NCBI RefSeq assembly: GCF_019977655.1
Contig: NZ_AP024849.1
Coordinates: 3,753,001 to 3,817,000, forward strand
Direction of reading: 5' to 3'
Length of the DNA: 64,000 bases
Origin: Clostridium gelidum
GTDB lineage: Bacteria > Bacillota > Clostridia > Clostridiales > Clostridiaceae
Shown here: piece by piece, positions 1-8,601 of the stretch
How positions within the stretch are numbered: position 1 is the stretch's first letter
How the letters are laid out: every line of letters begins with the position of its first letter
The notes under the pieces: generated by a model
What the model saw: the letters and a program-made list of their open reading frames with translations, nothing else
The model's database searches: none
What the model was told of the DNA's origin: nothing
Program-made: the position numbers and the translations under genes

Positions 1-560
1 TCATTACCATCAAAATCATATCCCCAAATATTTTCTATTAATAATTCTCTAGAGAAAGTCTTTCCGGATGTACTTGCAAGGGTAAATAGTAGTTCAAATT
101 CCTTTAATGGTAAAGTAATATTTTCTGAATTTGTTTCAACAATAAACCGATTTTTGTCTATAATAATATTCCCGATACTTATAGTTTGTGATTCATTTAT
201 ACGATAACGCTTTAAAAGTGCCTTTACTCTAGCTATAAGCTCCATTGGTTCAAAAGGTTTAGTTAAATAATCATCAGCACCAATTCCAAAACCTTTGACC
301 TTCTGAATTGTTTCACCTAATACAGTCAGCATTAAAATAGGCATATTGCTAAATGAACGTACCTCTTTGCAAAGTTCCCATCCATCCATATTTGGCATCA
401 TAACATCTGTAATAAGCATGTCCACTTTTTCGTGTTCTATTTTTTCCAAAGCATCTACCCCATCAAATGCTACAACTACTTCATAATTTTCATTTTTAAG
501 TAGTGACTGTATTAATATATTTATATTTTTATCATCATCTACTACTAATATTTTACTCAA
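1..560 (-). CDS. OmpR/PhoB-family response regulator (3' part cut by window edge)
   Basis: Two-component DNA-binding response regulator. The reading frame opens with TTG at 560, preceded by an AGAGGTGG ribosome binding site. The translation begins LSKILVVDDDKNINIL, a receiver-domain start with the acidic pocket. The phospho-acceptor Asp lies in LITDVMMPNMDGWE (about residue 53) and the conserved Lys in DDYLTKPFEP (about 102). The C-terminal winged-helix domain begins around residue 125 (LKEFELLFTLAS) and is cut off by the window edge. A histidine kinase would be expected beyond the edge but cannot be seen. Its target is unknown. It lies 113 bp downstream of the merR gene on the same strand. 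Confidence 0.9.
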   Translation of the reverse strand, partial: MSKILVVDDDKNINILIQSLLKNENYEVVVAFDGVDALEKIEHEKVDMLITDVMMPNMDGWELCKEVRSFSNMPILMLTVLGETIQKVKGFGIGADDYLTKPFEPMELIARVKALLKRYRINESQTISIGNIIIDKNRFIVETNSENITLPLKEFELLFTLASTSGKTFSRELLIENIWGYDFDGN

Positions 561-673
561 AAGAACCACCTCTTAAGTATATTTTACCATTTTATTTTAA
601 ACTGAATTTAAATTTCGGACTTTATTTATGCAAATAACATAATATTATTTTGTAATTGATGGTTTCTACATAA

Positions 674-1474
674 TTATTTCACAGTTTCAGTAATAGGATA
701 ATATATATCTATTTTAAATAATCCATTTTCATAATTTACATTATATTGTTCAAGGGGATTTCCATTAATTTCGTAATGATTTAATTGGACCCAGTTTATT
801 ATATTCTCATAAACATCTCCCTTTTCACTTATGGAATTAGCTGTTGCTGTTACATATAGTCCTTTTTGTATGGTATTAATTTTTAGTTTCCCCTCTTTTC
901 TGCTTTCTACTGGAATACATACCTCAACATCTGCATTTTCAGGATCATATTCATTTTCAAAATATTTTACAATATGTCCATTCTTTATCCTTAGCCCATT
1001 CTTATTAATATCTTCATAAAGTGAACCTACAATATTTCCAACATCTTTAATATTAATTGTACATCTTTTACTTATGACATTTATAATATCTAATTCAACA
1101 GTTTGAACCTCATATTTTTTACAATTAAATTCTTTATTTTTAATTATTATATTCTCTTTTAATACTTTGCATAAATTATCCTTCATTGCTGATAATCTTG
1201 TTATTTCACCTTCAATAATATTTAATCTCTTTTTTATAATTTCATTATTATTTTCATACCCATTAACTATTATCTCTTTTATCTCTTCAAGAGTTAGTCC
1301 ATATTCTTTAAGCTTTATTATGTTTTTAGCTAAACTGATTTGCTCTTTTGTATAATATCTATAACCATTTTCTTCATTAACATTATAAGGCTTTAATAAA
1401 TCTATATCATCATAGTGTCTAAGAGTTCTTGTAGATACCTTTAATATTAAAGCTAATTGACCAATTGAATACAT
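674..1474 (-). CDS. MerR-family transcriptional regulator with GyrI-like effector domain
   Basis: The N-terminal winged helix begins MYSIGQLALILKVSTRTLRHYD, the typical MerR opening, followed by DLLKPYNVNEENGYRYY. A coiled-coil dimerisation helix covers about residues 75-110. The C-terminal half (about 120-266) resembles the GyrI-like/AraC-effector fold, which usually binds small hydrophobic or cationic ligands. It starts 6 bp after the creatininase-like gene and is co-transcribed with it. A MerR-type promoter (2342-2372) precedes the pair, so autoregulation is likely. The ligand is unknown. Confidence 0.85.
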   Translation of the reverse strand: MYSIGQLALILKVSTRTLRHYDDIDLLKPYNVNEENGYRYYTKEQISLAKNIIKLKEYGLTLEEIKEIIVNGYENNNEIIKKRLNIIEGEITRLSAMKDNLCKVLKENIIIKNKEFNCKKYEVQTVELDIINVISKRCTINIKDVGNIVGSLYEDINKNGLRIKNGHIVKYFENEYDPENADVEVCIPVESRKEGKLKINTIQKGLYVTATANSISEKGDVYENIINWVQLNHYEINGNPLEQYNVNYENGLFKIDIYYPITETVK

Positions 1475-1480
1475 ATTTAA

Positions 1481-2320
1481 TCACCTCAAAACCATATAAT
1501 TCATGGCAGATTTTATTTCTTTAGAGAGTTCTGGTATATGATTAGTTATAATAAAATTTAGTATTAATTCACTTGAATTTTGAACCATATCTTTGAATTG
1601 TATTTCGCCTTGTTCTTTACTTGATTCTGCAGGAGTACCTATATATCCTTCCTTGATTCCATATTTTCTCCAACATTTCCCACCACCTTTTATAAATTCT
1701 ACAATATCCATATATACAGGTTGTAAATTTTTATAACACTCTTTAACCAATCGAGGATGATTATATAACATAGAGCAAGTTTCTCTAAAATCAGCATGAA
1801 TCTCTTTTTCCATATCTAAACTATCATTTAAAATTTGCTTATTATTTTTTTCACTTTCAGAATATATTAAACTACTTGCCACCTCTAAAACTTTAAGGGA
1901 ATAATTTGTATTTAATATAATCTTTGCATTTTCAATTGCCTTTACATGACCTAAATCTAGATGATGATTTACTATTACCACTTTGCTAAATCCAGACCTA
2001 CTTATTGACTCGCCAAAATCAACAATTACATTTTCTATTGTTCTTGACCTAAAAGAAATAGTTCCTGGATAATTCATTACACACTCATTGTACCCCATAG
2101 GAAAAGATGGATGAATAATGTAATTATATTCTTTATTTTGTTTTTCAAGACTATTTACTGTTTCCTTTAATAAATCCTTTGCACAAATATAATCAGTACC
2201 CAATGGTAAATGAGGCCCATGCTCTTCAATCGGACTTAATGCAACAAAAATAATAGATTTCTTTTTATCAAGACTTTCAACCTCTTTCCAAGTCATCTCT
2301 TCCATTTTTAATATTGACAT
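1481..2320 (-). CDS. Creatininase-family amidohydrolase
   Basis: A 279-residue member of the creatininase/MftE superfamily, metal-dependent enzymes that act on cyclic amides, formamides or peptide ends. The metal-binding motif EEHGPHLPLGTD is at residues 32-43 and IVNHHLDLGH at about 114-123. A later IHADFRETCSML segment matches the family HAxxxET motif. The usual NGHGGN signature is replaced by NHHLD, so the substrate may not be creatinine. The start has an AAGGAG site and follows the MerR-type promoter almost directly, giving a leader of only about 15 nt. The gene is translationally close to merR, suggesting ligand-induced expression. The substrate is not inferable. Confidence 0.8.
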   Translation of the reverse strand: MSILKMEEMTWKEVESLDKKKSIIFVALSPIEEHGPHLPLGTDYICAKDLLKETVNSLEKQNKEYNYIIHPSFPMGYNECVMNYPGTISFRSRTIENVIVDFGESISRSGFSKVVIVNHHLDLGHVKAIENAKIILNTNYSLKVLEVASSLIYSESEKNNKQILNDSLDMEKEIHADFRETCSMLYNHPRLVKECYKNLQPVYMDIVEFIKGGGKCWRKYGIKEGYIGTPAESSKEQGEIQFKDMVQNSSELILNFIITNHIPELSKEIKSAMNYMVLR

Positions 2321-2341
2321 TTGATCATCTCCTTAAATGTC

Positions 2342-2372
2342 ATTTTATTGTTTGACGCTACGTCAAAGTCAA
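2342..2372 (-). promoter_or_regulatory. MerR-type promoter with operator in a 19-bp spacer
   Basis: On the minus strand -35 TTGACT (2367-2372) and -10 TAAAAT (2342-2347) are separated by exactly 19 bp. That spacer contains the perfect dyad TTGACG-TAG-CGTCAA (2352-2366). An over-long spacer filled by a palindrome is the hallmark of promoters untwisted by MerR-family activators. It drives the creatininase-merR operon. Confidence 0.8.
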
Positions 2373-2480
2373 TATTATTTTTCATATTATTTCTATTATA
2401 AAATTGCTTACAAAAGATCTACTGAAATATTTACATCAAATACATCTAAATTGAATAACTATATATATTATCACTAAATA

Positions 2481-2530
2481 AAAGCACAAAAAGATGTTTG
2501 CTTTTTAATTGCATACTCTTTTTGTGCTTT
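2481..2530 (-). terminator. Intrinsic terminator after cotF
   Basis: Arms AAAGCACAAAAAG (2481-2493) and its exact complement at 2518-2530 form a 13-bp stem. It is followed on the minus strand by T-rich sequence, 19 bp past the cotF stop. Confidence 0.8.
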
Positions 2531-2548
2531 CACTAAACTTTTTAATGA

Positions 2549-3010
2549 CTATTGAACATTATACATTCCCTTACTCTCCATATACTGAAATATAGCTTCT
2601 CCATGTTTTTGCTCTTCCTTTTGTATATGATTTAATACATCACGGACTTGAGTATCTCTAAATTCAAAAATTGTGGTATCGTAAGTCCCAGAAACATATT
2701 TTTCTGTCATTAATAAATCTGAACACATATCCTTATCAGATATATTACTTACTGCTGCCACAGTAGTATTCATATTTTGCGTAGCATTTTGATTTTGCTT
2801 TTGATTCATTTGAGGAATATTACCACTTAACAATTGATTAATAGTGTCAAGATGATTTCTTTCCGCTTGTTCATTAGCCTTGCATATTTGTTTTAATTGA
2901 TTTTCTTGCGCCTGATTTGCATAATTAGAATACTTTTCGATACAAATTTGTTCATGACTTTTTTGATCCTCTAGTAACATTCTTTCTTTTTGGCTTAACG
3001 TTATTTGCAT
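2549..3010 (-). CDS. cotF: CotF-family spore coat protein
   Basis: A 153-residue all-helical, ferritin-like protein of the CotF family. It opens MQITLSQKERMLLEDQKSHE and has the late segment DMCSDLLMTEKYVSGTYDT, then a C-terminal helix with HIQKEEQKHGEAIFQYME, all typical of clostridial CotF-like coat proteins. A Gln/Asn-rich linker (about residues 65-85) joins the two helical halves. It stands alone with its own terminator. The product would be made late in sporulation in the mother cell; I could not identify a convincing sigma-K or sigma-E promoter by eye. Confidence 0.85.
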   Translation of the reverse strand: MQITLSQKERMLLEDQKSHEQICIEKYSNYANQAQENQLKQICKANEQAERNHLDTINQLLSGNIPQMNQKQNQNATQNMNTTVAAVSNISDKDMCSDLLMTEKYVSGTYDTTIFEFRDTQVRDVLNHIQKEEQKHGEAIFQYMESKGMYNVQ

Positions 3011-3233
3011 TATAAAACATCTCCTTTATAATTTTATTTTGTGCAACTTCTACTTTTTTATCCTCGTAAATAATACTTTTTATAAAATGCTATTAATAGT
3101 TCTTAATTATTCAATAAATAAAGCATTCCTTTTATTTTGTTCTACAACTTATATAGATACCTACAACTGAAATTTTACTTATGCTTGGTATTATATTCAA
3201 CATTTACTATACTTAGGAGTATACAAAAACAGA

Positions 3234-3345
3234 GAAATTGGATAAATGTTTGTGAAAGCGGCATTAGAAAATAAGCTGTTGAAGCCACTTAGTGGCTTCC
3301 AGCGAAATTTTCTTAGTCCGCTGGAATAAACATTTATTCAATTTC
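3234..3345. repeat. R1 palindromic repeat, copy A
   Basis: The outer arms GAAATTGGATAAATGTTT (from 3234) and AAACATTTATTCAATTTC (to 3345) are near-complementary. Inside, GCGGCATTAGAAAAT pairs with ATTTTCTTAGTCCGC, and at the tip GAAGCCACT-T-AGTGGCTTC is a perfect dyad. The whole 112 bp folds as one long hairpin. Related copies are at 32922-33115 and 43207-43445. Confidence 0.85.
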
Positions 3346-3377
3346 GGTGAGTTATACTCATAATTAATTTCTAATTG

Positions 3378-3430
3378 TTAGGCACATGAAAATAAATAAC
3401 AAGTCCAAAGTTGCCATGAATATTTTTTAT
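3378..3430. repeat. R2 repeat, truncated copy (one end only)
   Basis: Matches the first ~52 bp of the full R2 elements (TTAGGCACATG, then AATAACAAGTCC, then GTTGCCATGAATATTTTT). It then diverges, so it is a single-ended relic next to R1 copy A. Confidence 0.75.
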
Positions 3431-3457
3431 TCATATAACTTTCTTTAATACAACACA

Positions 3458-3493
3458 AAAGAGAGGATAACTATTTTCTAGTGTCCTCTCTTT
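3458..3493 (-). terminator. Intrinsic terminator after ltaS
   Basis: Arms AAAGAGAGGA and TCCTCTCTTT flank a 16-nt loop, 46 bp downstream of the ltaS stop. The U tract on the minus strand is short. Confidence 0.6.
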
Positions 3494-3538
3494 CAACTAA
3501 TAATAACTATTTTTGAATTATTCAATACTTTTTAATAT

Positions 3539-5353
3539 TTAGTTATTTCCAAAATAATTCTTTTCAATAATAGAATCAGCAATTTTAAATGTATCTTTTA
3601 AATGATCAACTTCCTTTTCGTCCTTTGGGGTACCCATAATATCACCAGAATTTATAATAGTAGCATCTCTGTCCGTGTTTACTAATACTCTTCCCATAGA
3701 ACTATTGTCAAATTCATTTCTATCCATTCCAAGTAAATAAGATATTGTTGGCAAGAAATCTGACTGACCACCAGCTTTTGATATTATTCCTGGCTGCACA
3801 TCTTTGGAGTATATTATATATGGTATCTTTTTATGATTATCTTTCCACCAATCTCCGTCTAGAGGAGAATTTTTTATATCATCTTCATAAAATTTATGAA
3901 CACCACAATGATCTCCATAAATCATAATAACAGTGTTATCTAATTGATTATTTTTTTCTAATTCTCCTATAAACTTTCCTATAGCTTCATCAGTATATCT
4001 TACACTTTGAAAATATCCACCTAGCATATTTTCATCAAGTTCTTTTGGTAGATTTAAATATTTCTTATTTTCTGGCATATCAAAAGGTCCATGACTAGTT
4101 AATGTAGTCATAAATGCATAAAAAGGCTCCTTTTCATTTTTTAATTTTCCTGCTATCTGTTTCAAATAAGATTCATCAGATAATCCAAGTCCTATTATCT
4201 CATCTTGATTATACATTTGTATGTCCAATATTTTATCTGCCCCAAAAGATTTATGGAACTCTGCCCAATTCCAGCTACCTGGTAACTCTGCATGAGTAGA
4301 AATAGTAGTATAACCGCTGCCGTTTAGTAAGTTTTGCAACGAATTATATTTATCCCAAGGATAAGAATAAACAGTTGTGCCTTGTCTTATTGGAAATATA
4401 GATGTATTAACCAATAAATCTGCATCTGAGCTTGTACCAGAATTATTTTGTTCATATATATTATCAAAATATAAACTTTTTGATAATAATTTATTTAAGT
4501 TAGGTGTTATTTCTTGTCCATAAACTTTTTGGTTTATAACAAAATTCTCTAATGATTCTACTTGCACGGCAATTAGGTTTTTTCCTTTAAGCATACCCTT
4601 GTACTTATTATCTGGAATATTTTCTTTATTATCATTAAACCAATTTTCTATATCATTTTTTTCATTACTTGTTAAAGTTTTATTTTTATCTGCATAAAAA
4701 TCAATATCGAATCCATGATATCCTAGGGGACTCATATCACTAAAGGTTTGAAATGGAGCCCAAGATAATCTAAATAAATTTTTTCCTGGATCCATTTGTT
4801 TAATATCTACATAATAGTGACCCATGCCTATAGCCAATGCACTTAATAAAAAGACTGATATAGCTTTTATTACTCTTAAAGGTAGTGCTTTTTTACCTTC
4901 ATATTCTTTTATTTTAATAAATTTATAAATTAAAAAAACTATAATATAATCAATAAAAAATGCTAGATCTACTAATCTAGGATTAAATAAGTTTTTTCCT
5001 TCTGGATTAAATATTTCATTATGTATTAAATGTCTAATAGATAAGAAAGTTCCATTGGCACGATAATACCATATATCTGCTACAAAAAGAATTGTAACTA
5101 AAATATCTATTATTAGAGCCGTTCTTAATCTTCCCTTTTCTTTAAAGAAAAACATAGGACTACATATTAATATTATTATAACTACATGCGCCCACAATAC
5201 AGGAATTCCAAAATAAATATTTCCTATGCTTATACTTGATGAGTTCGGTGTTCTAAGCATAGATAATAGTGTCATTGATTTAAGTTGAAGCATTATTACC
5301 ATAAATATAAATAACCAATTATGTTTAATAATATTTTTTAATCTTTGTTTCAT
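3539..5353 (-). CDS. ltaS: Lipoteichoic acid synthase-like phosphoglycerol transferase (LTA synthase family)
   Basis: A 604-residue integral membrane enzyme that polymerises glycerol phosphate from phosphatidylglycerol on the outer face of the membrane. Five transmembrane helices occupy about residues 12-190. An extracellular sulfatase-fold domain follows from about 255. Metal-site and catalytic motifs are visible: VQVESLEN (about 265), the nucleophile Thr in NSGTSSDADL (about 307), SHGPFD, and MIYGDHCGVHK (about 483). Length and order match LtaS-type enzymes. A consensus sigma-A promoter lies upstream (5418-5446) and a terminator downstream, so it is monocistronic. It could also be a paralogue with another phosphoglycerol acceptor. 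Confidence 0.88.
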   Translation of the reverse strand: MKQRLKNIIKHNWLFIFMVIMLQLKSMTLLSMLRTPNSSSISIGNIYFGIPVLWAHVVIIILICSPMFFFKEKGRLRTALIIDILVTILFVADIWYYRANGTFLSIRHLIHNEIFNPEGKNLFNPRLVDLAFFIDYIIVFLIYKFIKIKEYEGKKALPLRVIKAISVFLLSALAIGMGHYYVDIKQMDPGKNLFRLSWAPFQTFSDMSPLGYHGFDIDFYADKNKTLTSNEKNDIENWFNDNKENIPDNKYKGMLKGKNLIAVQVESLENFVINQKVYGQEITPNLNKLLSKSLYFDNIYEQNNSGTSSDADLLVNTSIFPIRQGTTVYSYPWDKYNSLQNLLNGSGYTTISTHAELPGSWNWAEFHKSFGADKILDIQMYNQDEIIGLGLSDESYLKQIAGKLKNEKEPFYAFMTTLTSHGPFDMPENKKYLNLPKELDENMLGGYFQSVRYTDEAIGKFIGELEKNNQLDNTVIMIYGDHCGVHKFYEDDIKNSPLDGDWWKDNHKKIPYIIYSKDVQPGIISKAGGQSDFLPTISYLLGMDRNEFDNSSMGRVLVNTDRDATIINSGDIMGTPKDEKEVDHLKDTFKIADSIIEKNYFGNN

Positions 5354-5417
5354 CTTTACTCTCCATTAATCCCTATTTTTTTGTTTTATTACATTCTGTA
5401 AATGCAATTCATTTTCA

Positions 5418-5446
5418 ATTATATGAGTCTCTATATTCATTGTCAA
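5418..5446 (-). promoter_or_regulatory. Consensus sigma-A promoter of ltaS
   Basis: On the minus strand TTGACA (5441-5446), a 17-bp spacer and TATAAT (5418-5423) form a perfect vegetative promoter, 65 bp upstream of the ltaS start codon. Confidence 0.85.
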
Positions 5447-5493
5447 TAACATATTAATATATATTGTTGCTTTATCTGATCAGATATAAGAAT

Positions 5494-6255
5494 TTAAATT
5501 GACTTTCTAGATAAAGGCATTAATTTTGACGTAATAAAAGCAGTAATAGGTATAATAAGAATAATCCCTATCCCACAGCACATAGATTGAAATACTTGTG
5601 AGCAAAATACTTTTGCATTAAAAATAGTTGCTAAAGAATATTTGAGTTCACTAAAATATATTAATAAAGTCATAAATCCACTTATATATGCAAAAAATAA
5701 TGTATTAGTCATTGTTCCTAAAACATCTTTGCCAATATTCATACCAGATTTAAATAATTCATGCTTAGTCATGAATGAATTATTTAAATAGATTTCATTC
5801 ATAGATGATGATATTGATATAGATACATCAATAATTGCACCTAATAATCCAATTAGTATTTCGCAGATAACTATTTTAGAAAAATTTATTTGAACATATA
5901 GAGAATAGAATGCAACTGTATCTGTTTGTTCATTACTGAAACCTTGTATTTTTGCATTTATTCCCATATCATATGTTATAAACATAACTATCAAGATAAC
6001 TATTATAACAGATAATAGCGATGACAATGTTTTTTTATTAAATCCATTAATAAAAAATAAGCTAAAAAAACTTATAAAAATTGATCCAATGAAAGTTACT
6101 TTGATTGGATCAATTTTTGCACCAATTAAAATAATCATAAAAAATAATGTAAAGAAATTTAAAATCAACGTAAAAAATGATTGTATCCCTCGTGTACCAC
6201 CAACAACTGTCATAAGAATTAATAATATAATTAATAGTATTAATATAATGTTCAT
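5494..6255 (-). CDS. YibE/F-family multi-pass membrane protein (shorter paralogue)
   Basis: A 253-residue hydrophobic protein with about seven membrane segments. It shares with the upstream gene the pattern GAIIDVSISISSSMNEI and GKDVLGTMTNTLFFAYISG, the YibE/F family signature. The upstream paralogue has the same motifs in the same order but adds a soluble N-terminal part that this one lacks. The two genes are 3 bp apart and surely co-transcribed, suggesting they form one heteromeric membrane complex. Function in the family is not established; a transport role is often guessed. Confidence 0.8.
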   Translation of the reverse strand: MNIILILLIILLILMTVVGGTRGIQSFFTLILNFFTLFFMIILIGAKIDPIKVTFIGSIFISFFSLFFINGFNKKTLSSLLSVIIVILIVMFITYDMGINAKIQGFSNEQTDTVAFYSLYVQINFSKIVICEILIGLLGAIIDVSISISSSMNEIYLNNSFMTKHELFKSGMNIGKDVLGTMTNTLFFAYISGFMTLLIYFSELKYSLATIFNAKVFCSQVFQSMCCGIGIILIIPITAFITSKLMPLSRKSI

Positions 6256-6258
6256 AGA

Positions 6259-7434
6259 TTAAGCTTCTCCAATCTTCTGATTTTTGAGAATTAAAATGGA
6301 AGTGTACATTGTAATAGGAATGCTTAAAACAATTCCTATGCTTCCAACGATTGCTCTCATAAATTCCATAGAAAGATTAAAACTAATTATATTAGTAATT
6401 GGCATTCCATTTCTTAAAAGAAGTAATATAGTTGGAACACTACCACTTATGTAAGCAAAAACCAAAGTATTAGCCATTGTTCCCATAATATCTTGTCCAA
6501 TTTCTCTTGAAGATTTAATGATAGCTTTTCTTTTAATATGTGGATTTTTATCATATAATTCCTTTATGGCTGAAGAAATAGATATTGCTATATCCATTAT
6601 TCCTCCTAATGTACCTATTATTAATTCAATGAAAAATATTTCTTCTGGTGGATGGGTAAGAAATTCCATCTCCTCAAAATGAATTCCACTCCAATTATTT
6701 AACTTTATAACAATTCCTGCTATTAACATTGATACAAGAGTACCAATCAAGGTACCTACTATAGCAGAAATGCTTTTCTTATTTCGTCCAGACACTATCA
6801 GTATAGAAAGAACAATAAAAATTATACTTGCTATTATAGAAAATGCCATTAAATCGTAGCCTTTAGTGAATAATTCAATTATAGTAAATACAATTACAAT
6901 ATTAACAAATACACTTGCGAGTGATCTAAAACCTTTAGCTCCTCCTATTAATAAAATTAAAGCAACAAAAATATTTATTATGTATACAATATATTTATCT
7001 CTTTTAAATTCAATTATATTTGCAGAAGATATTTCTTGTTTATCATTATCTTCAATTGATAAAAAAACTTCATCATTTATTTTTAAATCCAAGTCATTAA
7101 CCTGAGAAAATGATGTCAAATTATTAAGTTCAACCGTTTTTCCTTTATAAATACCATTCATAATAATAGCTTGAATTTTTTGATTTTTAATTGGTTCTAT
7201 TTTCCCATCAGTAGTCTCTTTATTAGATTCTTCTTCATTTATTGTAATTATTTTAGCTATTGGTTTATTATACATATCTTCATTGTTAGTAATAAAATAC
7301 AAACTAAATAAAGACATAATTATTAACCCAGCCCAAATTGCTAATCTCTTTTTACTAAATTTATTAGCTTCAATAGATTTAAACTCTGGCATATTTTCAA
7401 TTATGAAATTCCTAGCCATTTTCCTCATCCTCAC
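6259..7434 (-). CDS. YibE/F-family membrane protein with N-terminal extracellular domain
   Basis: A 391-residue protein. One N-terminal membrane anchor (about residues 28-48) is followed by a soluble, probably extracytoplasmic, beta-rich domain (about 55-145, containing IIMNGIYKGKTVELNN). About seven membrane helices follow, carrying GGIMDIAISISSAIKEL and GQDIMGTMANTLVFAYISG. First gene of the yibE/F pair. The start is ambiguous: ATGs at 7434, 7428 and 7419 lie within a GAGGATGAGGATGAGG run, and the second or third has the better ribosome binding site spacing. Confidence 0.8.
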   Translation of the reverse strand: MRMRKMARNFIIENMPEFKSIEANKFSKKRLAIWAGLIIMSLFSLYFITNNEDMYNKPIAKIITINEEESNKETTDGKIEPIKNQKIQAIIMNGIYKGKTVELNNLTSFSQVNDLDLKINDEVFLSIEDNDKQEISSANIIEFKRDKYIVYIINIFVALILLIGGAKGFRSLASVFVNIVIVFTIIELFTKGYDLMAFSIIASIIFIVLSILIVSGRNKKSISAIVGTLIGTLVSMLIAGIVIKLNNWSGIHFEEMEFLTHPPEEIFFIELIIGTLGGIMDIAISISSAIKELYDKNPHIKRKAIIKSSREIGQDIMGTMANTLVFAYISGSVPTILLLLRNGMPITNIISFNLSMEFMRAIVGSIGIVLSIPITMYTSILILKNQKIGEA

Positions 7435-7745
7435 TTATCTAATCTGATTACTTATTACATTTAATACAAAATTTACTTCTTCAAATTATACTCTTCTGAA
7501 TTTATATAATCAAATAAAATAATAACTAAAGTTGTTTTTAGTAGTGAAGAATTTACATCACTTACTAAATACTCTCAAAGTATTGAATTTGATTTTCAAT
7601 TAACCATATCTTTTTCTGAGGTTCTAGTATACAAATTCATTGTCACAATATTTTCATGACCTGAAATTTATTGGATTGTTGTTATTATAACTATTTCATA
7701 CTCATCACCTCACCTCCAAACTAAAAAAGAGCCTTGTTACAAATT

Positions 7746-7886
7746 CTACAGTCCTCTTTTTACTAAATCTTTGTTTGCCTGATCTTTATCCATATATTGT
7801 CCTATAAGAGAAAAAGTTGCATTCACATTTTCTGCCTTAAGAATATTTAATAGTGGTAATATATATGAACGTTTAACAAACTATCT
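7746..7886 (-). pseudogene. Fragment of a polysaccharide deacetylase-like gene
   Basis: An open frame on the minus strand ending at TAG (7746-7748) reads ILPLLNILKAENVNATFSLI, then GQYMDKDQANKDLVKRG. This matches the NodB-domain segment usually written ILKKYNVKATFFLIG. Only about 40 residues remain, with no start, no catalytic Asp/His motifs upstream, and a stop at about 7886. It is a degraded remnant, recognised by pattern only. Confidence 0.45.
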
Positions 7887-7919
7887 GGTAAGCAACTGTT
7901 GCTTACCAGATAGTTTGTT
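7875..7919. repeat. Perfect 21-bp inverted repeat with 3-nt loop
   Basis: The arm starting AACAAACTATCTGG (7875-7895) is exactly complementary to 7899-7919, separated by CTG. It lies 21 bp downstream of the mini-kinase gene (minus strand). It may act as its terminator, although the following U tract is poor. Confidence 0.75.
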
Positions 7920-7939
7920 GTGGATAAAATTATTTATTT

Positions 7940-8518
7940 TTAACATGCGTACATATTTATACGTATTGTTTTTTTTGACATCTTTTTAAAATACTCGTAT
8001 CCATCAATCCAATATTTAAGTAATTCTGGTTTGTAGTTTATAAGATTTTTTAAAAAATCATCAAATAAATTTAATTTAACAAGAATGCTAATAATCTCTT
8101 TAGGATAAGGTGTTTCTTTAATGTAAGTTTTTCGAGGGTCAATAATTTGTATTTTTTCATTTTCATTAACAAAGATATGAGCATTTCTTATATTGATTCG
8201 TTTAAATTTTAACCTTTTAAAGTCTTCAATAAACTCAATAATTTCTATTGATAAATTATAAGAGAGTCTATTATTATTTATAAACTCATATAAATTTTCA
8301 CCAGAGACATATTCTCTAAGCATCATATTATCCGCTAGAAAAATAACATTTGGAAAGAACCTACTATCTTTAGCTTTTTCTAAAATTTCAGTTTCATCTT
8401 TAGCGTTTTTTTTATCAGAAAATATTTTTAAAGCAAAACCTTCAGGTGTTAGGTATACGCTACCTTCATCACCTTTGCCCAATAGTTTACATTCTTTTAT
8501 ATCTAAAATGTATCTCAT
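7940..8518 (-). CDS. Small protein-kinase-like protein (YrzF-like)
   Basis: A 192-residue minimal kinase fold. LLGKGDEGSVYL (about residues 12-23) resembles a Gly-rich loop and ALKIF holds the ATP-anchoring Lys. MMLREYVSGENLYEFI looks like the hinge. NIRNAHIFVNENEKIQIIDPRK (about 110-131) occupies the place of the HRD and DFG motifs, with the catalytic Asp of HRD replaced by Asn-Ala and DFG by IDP. It resembles short B. subtilis YrzF-type and Bud32/RIO-like proteins. It is half the size of Hanks kinases and lacks the usual C-lobe, so activity is uncertain. Monocistronic. Confidence 0.65.
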   Translation of the reverse strand: MRYILDIKECKLLGKGDEGSVYLTPEGFALKIFSDKKNAKDETEILEKAKDSRFFPNVIFLADNMMLREYVSGENLYEFINNNRLSYNLSIEIIEFIEDFKRLKFKRINIRNAHIFVNENEKIQIIDPRKTYIKETPYPKEIISILVKLNLFDDFLKNLINYKPELLKYWIDGYEYFKKMSKKTIRINMYAC

Positions 8519-8601
8519 AACATCACTTTATAATATTGCTTATAGTAATATATGAACATGTAAACTAAGATTCTACTAAATAATTAAAAAGCAATATTAA
8601 A

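Noticed and set aside
5473..5486. Perfect palindrome TATCTGATCAGATA just after yibF
   Set aside because: Short, with no T run and no clear promoter relation; could be chance in AT-rich DNA.
7680..7720. A tiny frame (ATG-AGT-ATG-AAA-TAG) behind a good GGAGGTGAGG site
   Set aside because: Four codons only; probably chance or a relic of the lost deacetylase locus.
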